From NCBI RefSeq assembly GCF_001439735.1, contig NZ_JYLN01000007.1, positions 310,001 to 374,000 on the forward strand: a DNA stretch of 64,000 nucleotides, written 5' to 3'. Each line of letters begins with the position of its first letter. The stretch's first letter is position 1. The position numbers were made by a program, and so were the translations under genes. The notes beneath the pieces were generated by a model. That model saw only the letters and a program-made list of their open reading frames with translations, had not been told where the DNA came from and searched no databases. The DNA comes from Pseudomonas paralactis. GTDB taxonomy: Bacteria; Pseudomonadota; Gammaproteobacteria; Pseudomonadales; Pseudomonadaceae. This document shows, piece after piece, positions 26,651-36,707 of the stretch.

Positions 26651-26860
26651 TCAATGCCCCTTGTCGAGCGTCTCGTTGATCGCATCCGTCTGACGTTCAA
26701 TGTCCTTGATCGAGGTAGGTGTCACGACTTTGTCGATGGTTTCGGTCTTCGGGTTTGCACGCTCCAGTGTCTGCCCTTTCGTACCTTCAGCCTTACCCTT
26801 CTGCGCGTCTTCAGAGCTGACAGGGTCGGGGGTTTTATCGCCGCGCGTGTGTTCGTTCAC
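26651..26860 (-). CDS. small hydrophilic hypothetical protein
   Basis: A 69-residue protein, rich in Lys, Glu, Thr and Asp and lacking hydrophobic segments, so probably disordered. It starts MNEHTRGDKTPDP and has the stretch TSIKDIERQTDAINETLDKGH at the end. A GGAG site lies just before the ATG. Its stop codon abuts the start of the helix-hairpin-helix gene. I do not recognise a family. The surrounding genes are of the stress-response type. Confidence 0.55.
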   Translation of the reverse strand: MNEHTRGDKTPDPVSSEDAQKGKAEGTKGQTLERANPKTETIDKVVTPTSIKDIERQTDAINETLDKGH

Positions 26861-27056
26861 TGTGCAATCTCCTGAAAATAAGGGCCTCCAAACAGTGGCG
26901 GCCTTATGCAGCAGAACACGCTGAATTTGAATTGGTTCAAGGAAATTGCCACGCCTGACCGTCGGGCAATCGCGCGCAAAAAAAATTAAACCTTTTGCTC
27001 GGCACCCCGCTCAACTCTTGGGTACGGCATCACGCCATTTCCTGAGGAGAGACACC

Positions 27057-27560
27057 ATGACCACTCGACTGATGAAACAAATGGGCCTGACCTTCGCACT
27101 GGTTGCCGGCTCGATGTCTACTGCGATGGCAGCCACGTCCAACGACTTTGTCGACAACGCCGCCGAGGGCGGCATTACCGAGGTGGAAGCCGGCAAGCTG
27201 GCGCTGGAAAAAAGCAGCTCGGCAGACATCAAAACCTTCGCGCAGCACATGGTGACCGACCATACCAAAGCCAATAACGAGCTCATGACTCTGGCAAAAA
27301 AACTCGATATCGAGGTGCCGGATGACGCCGCCCTGACCGACAAGGCGAAGAAAGCGATTCTGGAAATGCGCGATGAGTCGTTCGACAAGGCCTACGCCAA
27401 CAACCAGGTGGCCGCCCATGAAAAAACCGTCGAACTGTTCAAGAAAGAAGCGGCCTCTTCGGACAACGCCGAGCTGAAAGCTTTCGCTGCCAAGACGCTG
27501 CCGACCCTTGAGGCTCATTTGAAAATGGCCAAGGAACTGCAAAGCAAATACGCCAAGTAA
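27057..27560 (+). CDS. DUF4142 periplasmic protein
   Basis: A 167-residue protein with a signal peptide (MKQMGLTFALVAGSMSTAMA) and a mature four-helix ferritin-like domain: NDFVDNAAEGGITEVEAGKLAL, FAQHMVTDHTKANNEL and TLPTLEAHLKMAKEL. These match DUF4142, whose members are often induced by stress. The helical pattern contains His and Glu residues but metal binding is unproven. The start is set at MTTRLMKQM behind GAGGAG; an earlier frame is not convincing. The DJ-1/PfpI gene follows after 27 bases. Confidence 0.85.
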   Translation: MTTRLMKQMGLTFALVAGSMSTAMAATSNDFVDNAAEGGITEVEAGKLALEKSSSADIKTFAQHMVTDHTKANNELMTLAKKLDIEVPDDAALTDKAKKAILEMRDESFDKAYANNQVAAHEKTVELFKKEAASSDNAELKAFAAKTLPTLEAHLKMAKELQSKYAK

Positions 27561-27587
27561 TTAACCTGACACAGGAGGCATCTGAAT

Positions 27588-28148
27588 ATGAGTTCGCAAC
27601 TCACAGGCAAGAAAATCCTCGTTATCACGTCCAACACCGGGATCGAGCGCGACGAGCTGCTCAAACCCCTGGAAACCCTGCGTGGCTACGGCGCGACCGT
27701 GACGCACGCCTCCAGCAAGGGCGGCACCACCCAGACCTTTGTCGGCGATACCGAAAAGGACGGGACTGTAGAGTCCGATGTGCAATTGTCTGATGTGGTC
27801 GGCGGCAACTTCGATGCACTGGTCATCCCGGGCGGGACGGTGAATGCCGACACCTTGCGCCAGGACGCCGCGGCGTTGCGCTTGATCAACGAGTTCGCTC
27901 AGGCAGGCAAGACCATTGCCGCGATCTGCCACGGGCCGTGGACGCTGATCGACGCCGGCGTGGTCAAGGGTAAAACCCTGACCTCGTACAAAAGCGTGCG
28001 CATAGACCTGGAAAACGCTGGCGCTGCCGGCGTGGTGGATGCCGAGGTCAAGGAATGCAAAGCCAATGGCTGGACCTTGATCACCTCGCGTACACCGGAC
28101 GATTTGCCGGCATTCAATGAGGCGATTGCCAAGGCTGTGGCGGGCTGA
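27588..28148 (+). CDS. DJ-1/PfpI family protein (type 1 glutamine amidotransferase-like)
   Basis: A 186-residue protein of the PfpI/YhbO branch. AICHGPWTLIDAG has the nucleophile-elbow cysteine followed by His, and ALVIPGGTVNADTLR is the conserved Gly-rich region with the family glutamate nearby. Such proteins act as stress chaperones, deglycases or peptidases; the assignment within that range is disputed, so I leave it open. It is preceded by an AGGAGG site and probably shares the transcript of the DUF4142 gene. A strong terminator follows. Confidence 0.9.
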   Translation: MSSQLTGKKILVITSNTGIERDELLKPLETLRGYGATVTHASSKGGTTQTFVGDTEKDGTVESDVQLSDVVGGNFDALVIPGGTVNADTLRQDAAALRLINEFAQAGKTIAAICHGPWTLIDAGVVKGKTLTSYKSVRIDLENAGAAGVVDAEVKECKANGWTLITSRTPDDLPAFNEAIAKAVAG

Positions 28149-28167
28149 TCCTAACTAACGAATGACA

Positions 28168-28195
28168 ACAGGCGCCCATGGGGCGCCTGTTTTTA
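28168..28195 (+). terminator. intrinsic terminator after PfpI-family gene
   Basis: The stem ACAGGCGCCC/GGGCGCCTGT with a 3-base loop is followed by a T run. It lies about 20 bases after the stop codon and before the convergent PLDc_N gene, so it may serve both directions. Confidence 0.9.
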
Positions 28196-28209
28196 TAGGG
28201 CTCACCGAC

Positions 28210-28416
28210 TCAGCTCTTGCGATGCTCTGCCATCTCGCGCTTGGGCCCGAACATCGCCCATGCGATCAACCCCAACAGCGGCACAAAAACCAGCACCACC
28301 ACCCACAGTCCCTTGGTCTCCCAGCCACCGGTACTGCGCAGGACGATATTGATCGCCCACAGTTCCAACAGCAGCAGAATCACTGCCAATATGATCCAGA
28401 TATATTCTATTTGCAT
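28210..28416 (-). CDS. small membrane protein with PLDc_N domain
   Basis: A 68-residue protein with two hydrophobic helices (IWIILAVILLLLELWAI and LWVVVLVFVPLLGLIAWAMFG). The pattern, with a Trp-Gly-rich turn between and a GPK..M end, matches the phospholipase D N-terminal (PLDc_N) domain found alone in many bacteria, often as a stress-induced envelope protein. A GGAGG site lies just ahead of the start. No catalytic residues are present. Confidence 0.8.
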   Translation of the reverse strand: MQIEYIWIILAVILLLLELWAINIVLRSTGGWETKGLWVVVLVFVPLLGLIAWAMFGPKREMAEHRKS

Positions 28417-28693
28417 GATTCACCTCCTGAGGTCTAAAGGTTAGGTCAAGCAGATCGCTCAAGGGTTCCATTAGAATTTTCAGGCAAGGCTTACGAGCCG
28501 CCGGCAGGCGTGCGTTGTGCAATCCCCAAAGGACCAGACCATGCAAGCTGCACGACAACCACGCCTAAATAAACGCCTATCTGCTTGATTTAAATAGTGA
28601 TTTAACCTCAATGAAAATTGGTATGGCTGATGCAAATCTCTCACTACGAGGCGTGCGTTTCGACATGCCCGACCACTACCCGTGAGGTTGCAC

Positions 28694-29170
28694 ATGAATG
28701 CCATCGATCTGCTCAAAGCCGACCATGAACGCGTCAAGACCCTGCTGACCCAACTGAGCGAATCCACCGAGCGCGGGGTTAAAAAGCGCACCGAGTTGCT
28801 CGCCAGGCTCGAGATGGAAATCACCCTGCACACCCAGCTTGAAGAAGAAATCCTGTATCCCGCTTTCAGGAAAGCCGGCGGCAAGGAACAGGAGGTCATG
28901 TATCACGAGGCCAAGGAAGAGCACCGCACCGTCGACGCGCTGGTGCTGCCCGACCTGAAGCAGACCGAGCCCTCCTCCACCGAGTTTTCCGGACGTGTGA
29001 AAGTGCTTAAGGAATTGCTTGAGCACCACATCGAAGAAGAGGAATCGGAGATGTTTCCCCAGGCGAAAAAACTGCTGGGCAAGGCCACACTTGAAGAACT
29101 GGGGGCCGAAATGGAGGCAATGAAAGCGGCCTACAAAAAAGCCTCGACCAACAAACCCATCGCAGCCTGA
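28694..29170 (+). CDS. hemerythrin HHE-domain protein
   Basis: A 158-residue four-helix protein with di-iron ligands in hemerythrin-like spacing: LLKADHERVKTLL, HTQLEEEILYPA, MYHEAKEEHRTVD and ELLEHHIEEEESEMFP. Such proteins bind oxygen or sense nitric oxide or redox stress. The start at MNAIDLLKADH follows GTGAGG; a GTG four codons upstream is possible. It stands alone after a 277-base gap with no gene, next to other stress-type genes, and the Tc toxin locus starts behind it. Confidence 0.85.
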   Translation: MNAIDLLKADHERVKTLLTQLSESTERGVKKRTELLARLEMEITLHTQLEEEILYPAFRKAGGKEQEVMYHEAKEEHRTVDALVLPDLKQTEPSSTEFSGRVKVLKELLEHHIEEEESEMFPQAKKLLGKATLEELGAEMEAMKAAYKKASTNKPIAA

Positions 29171-29347
29171 CAGACCCGCCAATCAAAGCTCAAGCGACAG
29201 CCCCACGGGGTCTGTCGCGCTATCGAGCTTCACCAGTGATTTCTCCTCGCCTACTCGGCGACCCGGCCGACCGAGCCGGCCTGCAGGCCCATGCTAGCGT
29301 GCCATTGCCCATGGCATTGGCACTGGGCTTTCAGGAGATTCACCACA

Positions 29348-31957
29348 ATGGACACGCATTCGCCCACCTACACCAGGCTCTTCAAGGAAGACTGGGAGCT
29401 GCTTTGCTCGGCTTCCTCCATGGCTGCCATCGATTCCCCCGTCGCCTATTTGAAGGCGCTGTATGTATTTGCCCAGACGCTTGAAAACAGCGCAAACGGC
29501 CAGACCGGCAAAGTCACCCTGGACCAGCGGCGACCTGAGCTCAAGGCATTGCCCATCGATGAACGCAGCCTGACGGCTGTGATCCCCCAACTGTCGATCA
29601 TTAATGAAACCCTTGCCCACCAGATCGACACATACCTTACAAAGACCGCGGGGGAAAACCGTGGACGCTCGCTTGATACGGTGCTCGGTCTTCAACGCTT
29701 TCCATTCGCCCTGCCGTTTGAGCGAGCCCATCGGCAATGCTGGCTCAGCTTGTCCGCAGGTAAGCCGCAACTGGGGGAACTCAGTTATCGCATCAGTCTG
29801 AAGCTGCCCACTACCCAACGCGCTCAGAACGCCTACGGCGTGGTCAGGCACGCAGCCTATGAAGCACAGCGATTGCTGTGCGGCTTGAGTCCTGCACAGC
29901 AAAACTTGTTGACGGAACCCTTTCTGGATAGCTCGGGTAACTTGCACGCCACTGAATTTTTCGCGCGGCACTACGGCCTCCAGGAGGAGTCGCTCAGGAA
30001 AATGTCCCACTGGCTGCACCAAACCGAACTGACTCGCAACCAGGCCCAGGCATTACTGGCCTGCGGCAGGGACCTGCCGGTGCTCTCGGGCAATGTATCT
30101 GCCGCCGCACTGCCAAGGCGATCCGCCCGGCGACAGATCCATGAACGGGCAGCCTACGTGAACGGCCCGATAACCGAGAATGCCCAGACGCAACAACCGC
30201 TGTCGATAGCGAACGCCGAACTGCAAAACACCTCATGGAACCGCTACCAGCGCCTGCACCGAATGATTCGCCTGCAACGCTGGACGCAACTGCCGTTTGA
30301 GGCGCTGGACGCGCTGTTGATCAGCGTGGTGCGGCGTGAGCAGGACGCTGATCTGCATCAGCCCTGTAACGACAATACCCTGCGGGCGCTGGGTGTCTAC
30401 CGCTACCTGGAGCGGCGTTACGGCCTGCCACTTGAAGGGTTCGCGGCGATGCTGGATGAACTCCCTGTGTGGGCGTCGGGCAATCGCCTGTCGCTGTATG
30501 ACCAGGTGTTCAACCACGCTTCAATGCCAGGCGAGACACTGCGGGTGGATGTGCCGAATTTGGCGCTGCATGAAGCGCTGCCGGACAACCTTCGACATCG
30601 GCTGTGTGCGGGTCTGAACCTTGGGGACACCCCCGACGCCTTGCATTGGGTGATCGGCCAGGCGCGTCGATACCTGCCTTCGCCCTGCCCGCCGCTGACG
30701 TTCTATAGCGCCCTGTACCGCCAGGCCCGTATCGCACGGTTGTTCGGGCTCTCGGTGCTCGACAGTCATCACGTGGCGGCACTGCTCGGCGGGACGGATT
30801 ACACAGTCCAACTGGTCAACCCCTCACTGCGCCGCTCCGGCGTCAACGCACCGCCAGACATGCTCGATGTGCTGATGCAAATGGATTGGCTGGTCGGTTG
30901 GCTCAAGGACACACGCCAATCGGTTGACCAGCTTCGCCGCCGATTAGTCCTGGAGCCGGACGTACAGCCGGCCCAGATCCAGGCGTACCTCAACCAGCTC
31001 GATGACCTGGTGCAATTGACCCGACAGGGACTGCTGGCGCCAGAAGACATCGCCGACCTTACGCTGCCCCAGCCCGAGCCTGACACCAGGTCCGCGCCCA
31101 TTCCCTGGCATGCCCTTATTGTTCAGGGCCTGCTGCACAGCCCCCCCCAGTTCAAGCCGTCAGCCCCCACGGAACTGCCCAGGACACTGGTGCAACTCAT
31201 TGAAGCTCGAACCCTGAGCCTGGACCCGGACCGCAACGCGGCCCAGCACGCCGTTGCCAAACACGCAATAACCAAGAAGCTGGGCGAGTTCTATCGGCAG
31301 CTGCAGCCCTTGAAGGACAAAATCGATGCGCTGTTCAGCACCCCATCGAATGTGCCTGGCGATCCGGCACTGCACCTGCAATCGCGCAGGCTCGCCGCCC
31401 GCCAGATTGCGCGTACGGCCACTGCGCAATCCCACCTGGACCTGGTCAAACATCTGTTGCTGCTGTTGCCGGACGCCGAAGAGTTATTGGAGCTGGCGGT
31501 GAGCCGCCAGACCCTGAACACCTTTTTGCTCCACCCGCACTGGTTGAGCCAGGAGCAGACGCAAGGCTCGCTGCTCAAGCTGACATTGAACACGCTCTAC
31601 CTGCTGCAGCGCTTTGCCCACTGCCTCGACACCTATGGGCTGGCCCAGGACAGCGTGCTCGATTATCTGCAACGCGCCAACACACCCTCTCCGGCCGGCG
31701 TCGACACCTCTGCCACCACACGACTGGCCGCCCTGCTCAAGTGGGAGGTCGGCGAGATTGAGCATCTGGCCGCCCATCTGCCGAACAAACAGGTAAACAC
31801 CCTGGCCGACCTGGACTGGATCCTGCGTTGCCACCAGGCCGTCAGGCTCACCGGGCTCTGCGCCAAAACCCTGCTCAAGGCAACCGACCTGCACGCCACA
31901 TTGATGAACGAGGACTGGCGACACGTCGGTTCGGCATTGATCACTACCGCCCCATAA
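29348..31957 (+). CDS. Tc toxin subunit A, N-terminal half (TccA-like)
   Basis: An 869-residue protein similar in plan to TccA, the N-terminal portion of a TcA pentamer that forms the shell of the Tc injection machine. It begins FKEDWELLCSASSMAAIDSPVAYLKALYVFA, read in pieces: FKEDWELLC and SPVAYLKALYVFAQ match the Salmonella virulence-plasmid A (VRP1) domain at the start of TcA proteins. The rest is predominantly helical with few hydrophobic stretches and no signal peptide. The ATG at 29348 follows CAGGAG; an upstream frame adds 19 unlike residues. It is 34 bases ahead of the TccB-like gene, so TcA is encoded as two chains, as in tccA-tccB loci of Photorhabdus. Confidence 0.85.
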   Translation: MDTHSPTYTRLFKEDWELLCSASSMAAIDSPVAYLKALYVFAQTLENSANGQTGKVTLDQRRPELKALPIDERSLTAVIPQLSIINETLAHQIDTYLTKTAGENRGRSLDTVLGLQRFPFALPFERAHRQCWLSLSAGKPQLGELSYRISLKLPTTQRAQNAYGVVRHAAYEAQRLLCGLSPAQQNLLTEPFLDSSGNLHATEFFARHYGLQEESLRKMSHWLHQTELTRNQAQALLACGRDLPVLSGNVSAAALPRRSARRQIHERAAYVNGPITENAQTQQPLSIANAELQNTSWNRYQRLHRMIRLQRWTQLPFEALDALLISVVRREQDADLHQPCNDNTLRALGVYRYLERRYGLPLEGFAAMLDELPVWASGNRLSLYDQVFNHASMPGETLRVDVPNLALHEALPDNLRHRLCAGLNLGDTPDALHWVIGQARRYLPSPCPPLTFYSALYRQARIARLFGLSVLDSHHVAALLGGTDYTVQLVNPSLRRSGVNAPPDMLDVLMQMDWLVGWLKDTRQSVDQLRRRLVLEPDVQPAQIQAYLNQLDDLVQLTRQGLLAPEDIADLTLPQPEPDTRSAPIPWHALIVQGLLHSPPQFKPSAPTELPRTLVQLIEARTLSLDPDRNAAQHAVAKHAITKKLGEFYRQLQPLKDKIDALFSTPSNVPGDPALHLQSRRLAARQIARTATAQSHLDLVKHLLLLLPDAEELLELAVSRQTLNTFLLHPHWLSQEQTQGSLLKLTLNTLYLLQRFAHCLDTYGLAQDSVLDYLQRANTPSPAGVDTSATTRLAALLKWEVGEIEHLAAHLPNKQVNTLADLDWILRCHQAVRLTGLCAKTLLKATDLHATLMNEDWRHVGSALITTAP

Positions 31958-31991
31958 CACCGCTTTGTTTCGACCGGATCAAGGAATGACC

Positions 31992-34900
31992 ATGTCTGCC
32001 CCCATCACCCAACACCTCAACGAACAGCTGCGCGACGCGATGCTGGCGTTCTACATGCACACCGTACTGCCCGAAGACCCCGTCTTGCAGACACTGCAAC
32101 CGACCGACACCTTAAAGCGCTTCGACGATGTCTACACCTACTGGCTGCTCGACCCCCAGGTCAGCCACGCGGTGCCCACCACCCGTATTGCCAGCGCGAT
32201 TGCCAGCCTTCAGCAATACATCAACGCGATATACCTGGGCCTCGAACCCGGTTATGAGCAAACGGGGATGAGCGCTGCCCAGCAGACCGAATGGCGAGAC
32301 ACCTTGCTGACCTACTCGCTGTGGCGTGCCAACCAGCAACTTCGCCACTACCCGGCCAGTTACCTGAGCCCCACCCTGCGCCACGACAAGAGCGACAGTT
32401 TCAGGCAGCTGGAAGACGAGTTGAACCAGTTCCGGACCGAGCCGGCATCGCTCTTGAAGGCTGTCCACGGTTACCTCAATCGCTTCGAAGAGCTCGCCAA
32501 TATCAGAACCCTCAATGGCTATATCGATGGCGACAAGGACAGCTTCGCCAGCAGTACCTATTACTTCGTTGGCAAATCCAGCTCTGAAAACACCTATTAC
32601 TGGCGCACGCTGGCGATGTCTGAGCGCTCGGCCGAGGACGACGCTCCCAACCCAACGGCCTGGTCGGGATGGGAAAAAATCCACCTGTCCATCGACGACA
32701 ATGTTCCCGAACAAACGATCCGCCCAGTGGTGTTCAATGGCCGTCTTTTCCTGGTGTGGGCCCAGTGCATCAATCCGACGTCCTCCACCAAAGACATCAC
32801 ACCGTTTGGGCGCGGCGACGTTGAGTCCGACAAGGAATACCAGCAGCGCCTGGATACCCGGGTAAAAACTACCTACCTGCAGTTTCGGCTGTACTTCTCG
32901 TTCAAAAAGCTCGATGACAGCTGGAGCACGCCGCAACTGTGCATCCAGGAATACAGCATCGCCAAAGACCTCGACGAGTTGAGTTCAGAGGACTTGATGA
33001 GTGCCACCCACACGATTGCCGTTGTCGACAATAACGCCCACGCACCGTCGCTGTTTCTGGGCCTCATCGCCCATCCGAACGCGCGAGCACCCGCGCAGAA
33101 CAACGGCAGCCATCGAAATTTTTACCAAGCCATTCGTGTGGACGAATACTTCAACACCCATTGGCTTGAGAGCATCGGCAGCACGCGCAAGACGCGCATG
33201 TGGCTCAATGAGTCCGACCTGGAACTGGCGGGGCGCTACCTGGCCATGTTTGCACACCACAACCACGAAAGGTTTCAGTTCAGGGCCACAAAAACCGCTC
33301 ATGTAAATGTGGAGGGCTTAACCCATGACGCGCCGCACAGCACTGCCGGCGGCTGGAATTATGCAGGCCACCAGAACAAGATCCGTGCGCTGACGAGCGC
33401 CGATATCAAGTTCAACACCACGACCTCCATACTGGAGGTGACGACCCGGCTCGCAGAAGGCTTTGAACCGCATCGCACCCTGCTCTTCCACTACGACAAA
33501 GAGTTGGTCACGTTTACCCTGACCCTGAGTACAGACGGCGTGCCCCCGGCAAATGACACGGTGAAGTTGATCGCCACCTCACAGATCCATCTCAAGAGCG
33601 CCGTACTCGTTGACTTGCACTCCGTGCAAATCGAGCTGAGCCTCAAGTGCCAGAAAACCGGAGTCGAACAGGTTGACTTTATTCGCGATGAAAGCAATAA
33701 ACCGTTCATCCTTGCCCTACCCCCGAAAAAAAATGACAGCACCAACCCGGATTCAGTCACCCTGGACCTGGACGGGAAATACATTTCACGCGAGGCCTTT
33801 GAGTATTTTTCCAACGCGCCGGAATCGACTTACCTGGTTTCGCTGACATTCTATAAAAATCGCGACTCAATACCGGACCATCAGCACGACTTGTTCGTGG
33901 GCGCTGCCACTCTCTATCAAATACAACGTCTGTACAGGCCCGTACTGATGTATATGAAACAAGCCAATGCTGGTTTTCCGGAAACCCTCAACAGGAGCAA
34001 TACCGTGCTGGTCGGGCACGCCGAACACTCGCGCCGTAACCTGCGCGATGCCTTCACCGAACTGTCCATAAAGCATTTTTTTGACGTACCGATCGAGTTC
34101 TCGCCGCAGACGATGAGGCCTTATGGCGAGGACCCCGGCAACCCTCCCTCGGCCTCATTAACCCTTATCCACGGCGTGTTGATACTGGACAGCGATGTGC
34201 GCTATCCCTCGCCCACCATTCTGGGCTATGCGCTGAAAACCGCCACATTCACGCTCGCCCCTCCGAGCCGTCCTCCTGTCATCCCGCTGGCCCCGCGTAT
34301 TCGTCGGCTCACATCGGCACCCTATGGGACGGCGGAGTTCATCGATTTCAACGCCAGCGCCATCGAGCACGGCGTTACGCCTGCGCACAAGCGTGCGCCC
34401 ATTCGTACCAACACCTGTGTCGCGGGCCTGCTGACCAAAACCGCGGGGGTCGATGTGCACCACGTGTTCTCCTTGCCCATGGACGCCTGGCGTGAACCAC
34501 CGCTGGCGGGCGAAAAGGATCACAGCCTGCTGGACTTCCAGGGGGCCCATGGTGCGTATTACTGGGAGCTGTTTCTTTACCTGCCCTGGTTGTTGGCGCA
34601 CCGCTTGAACCTGGAACAGCAATATGCCGACGCCGAAGTCTGGATACACTTTCTGTTCGATCCCGCACGCCAGTCCGCCCATTGGCGTCAGCCAATGCTG
34701 TTGGCCGACACCACACTCCAACCCAGCCAGACCTTGCTTTGTGCTCATCGACTGGCCAAAAGCAGCCCCGTGCATTTTCGCCAGGCGCTTTACCTGTTGT
34801 ATGTCGATATCCTGCTTAATCGCGGTGATGCGGCCTACCGGCAAATGAGCCGCGATAGCCTGGCCGAAGCCAAGCTGTGGTACATCCGCGCCAAAGGATT

Positions 34901-36707
34901 ACTGGGGCCACGCCCACCGTTCAACGCTGTCGATCCCTGGGTGACCACCACCCTGGACCAGCTGCAAAGCCCCTCGGCACTTGGAACAACGCCACTGCCT
35001 GCCGGCACAGCACGGCTGTGCCGATCCCTGAGCCCGGACCTGCTGACGCGCTGGGACAAGGTCGATGCGCGCCTGTACAACCTTCGCCATCACCTTGACC
35101 TGACCGGCAAGCCCATGAGCCTGCCGCTCTACGCCGCCACACTGACGCCCCAGGCGCTGCTGGCCACCTATCAGCAAGTCACCGTCGCCACCAGCGTGCA
35201 AACATCGCTGCGCACTGCACAAGCCGGGCACTATCGCTTCAAGGTCGTACTGGCCCACGCCTTGCAGGCCGTCGATAACCTGATCCAGTTGGGAGCAACC
35301 TTGCTGTCACTGTTGGAGCGCAAGGAGCAGGCTCACTCTGTAGAATCCCAGCAACAACAGGCCTGGGACCTGGCCAGGTTAGCCGTCGAGCAACAAGCCC
35401 AGGCCGTGCAGTTCGATAGCAGAAACAGGGATGCCCTGCTGGCCGGGCGGCGCATCGTCGAGGCCCGGGTCGCGTTCTTCGAGCAGCAACTCAAGGTCGG
35501 CATCAGTCCGGCAGAAGCCCAGGCCACCCAGGCGTATCAGGACAGCGCACACTGGGAAACGGCAGCCGCAGTTGCCCAGGCCGGCGCGGGCCTGGCGATG
35601 CTGATACCGAATATTTTCGGCACCTCCAATGGCGGCGTGCGTTACGAAGGTGCCTTTCACGCGCTGCAAGCCATGTCCCAAGGCATGGCCAACGAAAAGC
35701 GCGCCAACGCCGCCCACCTCGACCGCACCGACCTGTTCGCCCGCCGCGCCGCCGAGTGGGGCAATGCGTTGGAGCAGGCGCGCCTGGAACTGGCCCAGGT
35801 CGATGCACAACTGCTGGCCTACACCGAGCAAGAGCAACATACCCGCCTGCAATTGCGCCTGGCCCAAACTGCGTTCACCCAGGCGAGAACCCTGTATGAC
35901 CTGCTAGGTAAACGCTTTACCAACGCCCAGCTGTATCAATGGCTCAACGGCCAGCTTTCGACGTTCTACTACCAGGCGTATGACGCCACCCTGTCCCTGT
36001 GCCTGGCCGCCGAGGCGTGCTGGCAGGAAGAGCGCGCAGAGTGGGACAAGCACTTCATCCAAACCGGGCTCTGGGCGCGCCAATACCGTGGCCTCAGCGC
36101 CGGCGAAGCCCTCAAGCTGAATGTGCTGAGCATGAGCAGTGCCTACGCCACTCAGAACGAACGCCTGCTGGAGATCACCAAAACCGTGTCGTTGCGTCAG
36201 CTCCACGACCAGGACGCTTCAGCCACAGGCGATAAACCCTGGGCAACGCTTAAAGCCGAGCTGCTGAGTAACGGTACGCTGAGCTTCGAACTGACCCGCA
36301 AGCTGTTCGACGACGATTACCCTGGCCACTACCTGCGCAGGATCAAAAACGTCAGTGTCTCCCTGCCTGCCACCCTGGGTCCCTACGAAGACATCAAGGC
36401 CCTTCTGACCCAGACTGGCAATACCACGCACCTTGTGCCCACGTCTGATAAAGCCGAGGTTGCACCCAAGAAAGACTGGCGCGCCCGGCAGGAAATTGCC
36501 CTGTCCAACGGGCTCAACGATAGCGGCCTGTTCACCTTGAACTTCGACGGTGACGAACGTTACCTGCCGTTCGAATACACCGGCGCCATTTCCACCTGGC
36601 AATTGAGTTTTCCCAACCATACGCGACAACGAGCCCTGCTCGAATCCTTGACCGACATCATCGTGCACCTGCGTTACACCGCCAGGCACAGCGGAGGCCT
36701 GCGATGA
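31992..36707 (+). CDS. Tc toxin subunit A, C-terminal half (TccB-like, pore-forming)
   Basis: A 1571-residue protein that should complete TcA. Around residues 175-380 is the neuraminidase-like/receptor-binding type segment (FVGKSSSENTYYWR, FLVWAQCINP). Around 1080-1350 are the long helices of the TcdA/TcdB pore-forming region. The C-terminal 200 residues (YRGLSAGEALKLNVLSMSSAY, RIKNVSVSLPATLGPYEDI, RYLPFEYTGAISTWQLSFP) form the TcB-binding domain. The start at 31992 is chosen because AAGGA lies 6 bases upstream; the ATG at 31986 is too near it. It overlaps the TcB gene by 4 bases. Confidence 0.9.
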   Translation: MSAPITQHLNEQLRDAMLAFYMHTVLPEDPVLQTLQPTDTLKRFDDVYTYWLLDPQVSHAVPTTRIASAIASLQQYINAIYLGLEPGYEQTGMSAAQQTEWRDTLLTYSLWRANQQLRHYPASYLSPTLRHDKSDSFRQLEDELNQFRTEPASLLKAVHGYLNRFEELANIRTLNGYIDGDKDSFASSTYYFVGKSSSENTYYWRTLAMSERSAEDDAPNPTAWSGWEKIHLSIDDNVPEQTIRPVVFNGRLFLVWAQCINPTSSTKDITPFGRGDVESDKEYQQRLDTRVKTTYLQFRLYFSFKKLDDSWSTPQLCIQEYSIAKDLDELSSEDLMSATHTIAVVDNNAHAPSLFLGLIAHPNARAPAQNNGSHRNFYQAIRVDEYFNTHWLESIGSTRKTRMWLNESDLELAGRYLAMFAHHNHERFQFRATKTAHVNVEGLTHDAPHSTAGGWNYAGHQNKIRALTSADIKFNTTTSILEVTTRLAEGFEPHRTLLFHYDKELVTFTLTLSTDGVPPANDTVKLIATSQIHLKSAVLVDLHSVQIELSLKCQKTGVEQVDFIRDESNKPFILALPPKKNDSTNPDSVTLDLDGKYISREAFEYFSNAPESTYLVSLTFYKNRDSIPDHQHDLFVGAATLYQIQRLYRPVLMYMKQANAGFPETLNRSNTVLVGHAEHSRRNLRDAFTELSIKHFFDVPIEFSPQTMRPYGEDPGNPPSASLTLIHGVLILDSDVRYPSPTILGYALKTATFTLAPPSRPPVIPLAPRIRRLTSAPYGTAEFIDFNASAIEHGVTPAHKRAPIRTNTCVAGLLTKTAGVDVHHVFSLPMDAWREPPLAGEKDHSLLDFQGAHGAYYWELFLYLPWLLAHRLNLEQQYADAEVWIHFLFDPARQSAHWRQPMLLADTTLQPSQTLLCAHRLAKSSPVHFRQALYLLYVDILLNRGDAAYRQMSRDSLAEAKLWYIRAKGLLGPRPPFNAVDPWVTTTLDQLQSPSALGTTPLPAGTARLCRSLSPDLLTRWDKVDARLYNLRHHLDLTGKPMSLPLYAATLTPQALLATYQQVTVATSVQTSLRTAQAGHYRFKVVLAHALQAVDNLIQLGATLLSLLERKEQAHSVESQQQQAWDLARLAVEQQAQAVQFDSRNRDALLAGRRIVEARVAFFEQQLKVGISPAEAQATQAYQDSAHWETAAAVAQAGAGLAMLIPNIFGTSNGGVRYEGAFHALQAMSQGMANEKRANAAHLDRTDLFARRAAEWGNALEQARLELAQVDAQLLAYTEQEQHTRLQLRLAQTAFTQARTLYDLLGKRFTNAQLYQWLNGQLSTFYYQAYDATLSLCLAAEACWQEERAEWDKHFIQTGLWARQYRGLSAGEALKLNVLSMSSAYATQNERLLEITKTVSLRQLHDQDASATGDKPWATLKAELLSNGTLSFELTRKLFDDDYPGHYLRRIKNVSVSLPATLGPYEDIKALLTQTGNTTHLVPTSDKAEVAPKKDWRARQEIALSNGLNDSGLFTLNFDGDERYLPFEYTGAISTWQLSFPNHTRQRALLESLTDIIVHLRYTARHSGGLR

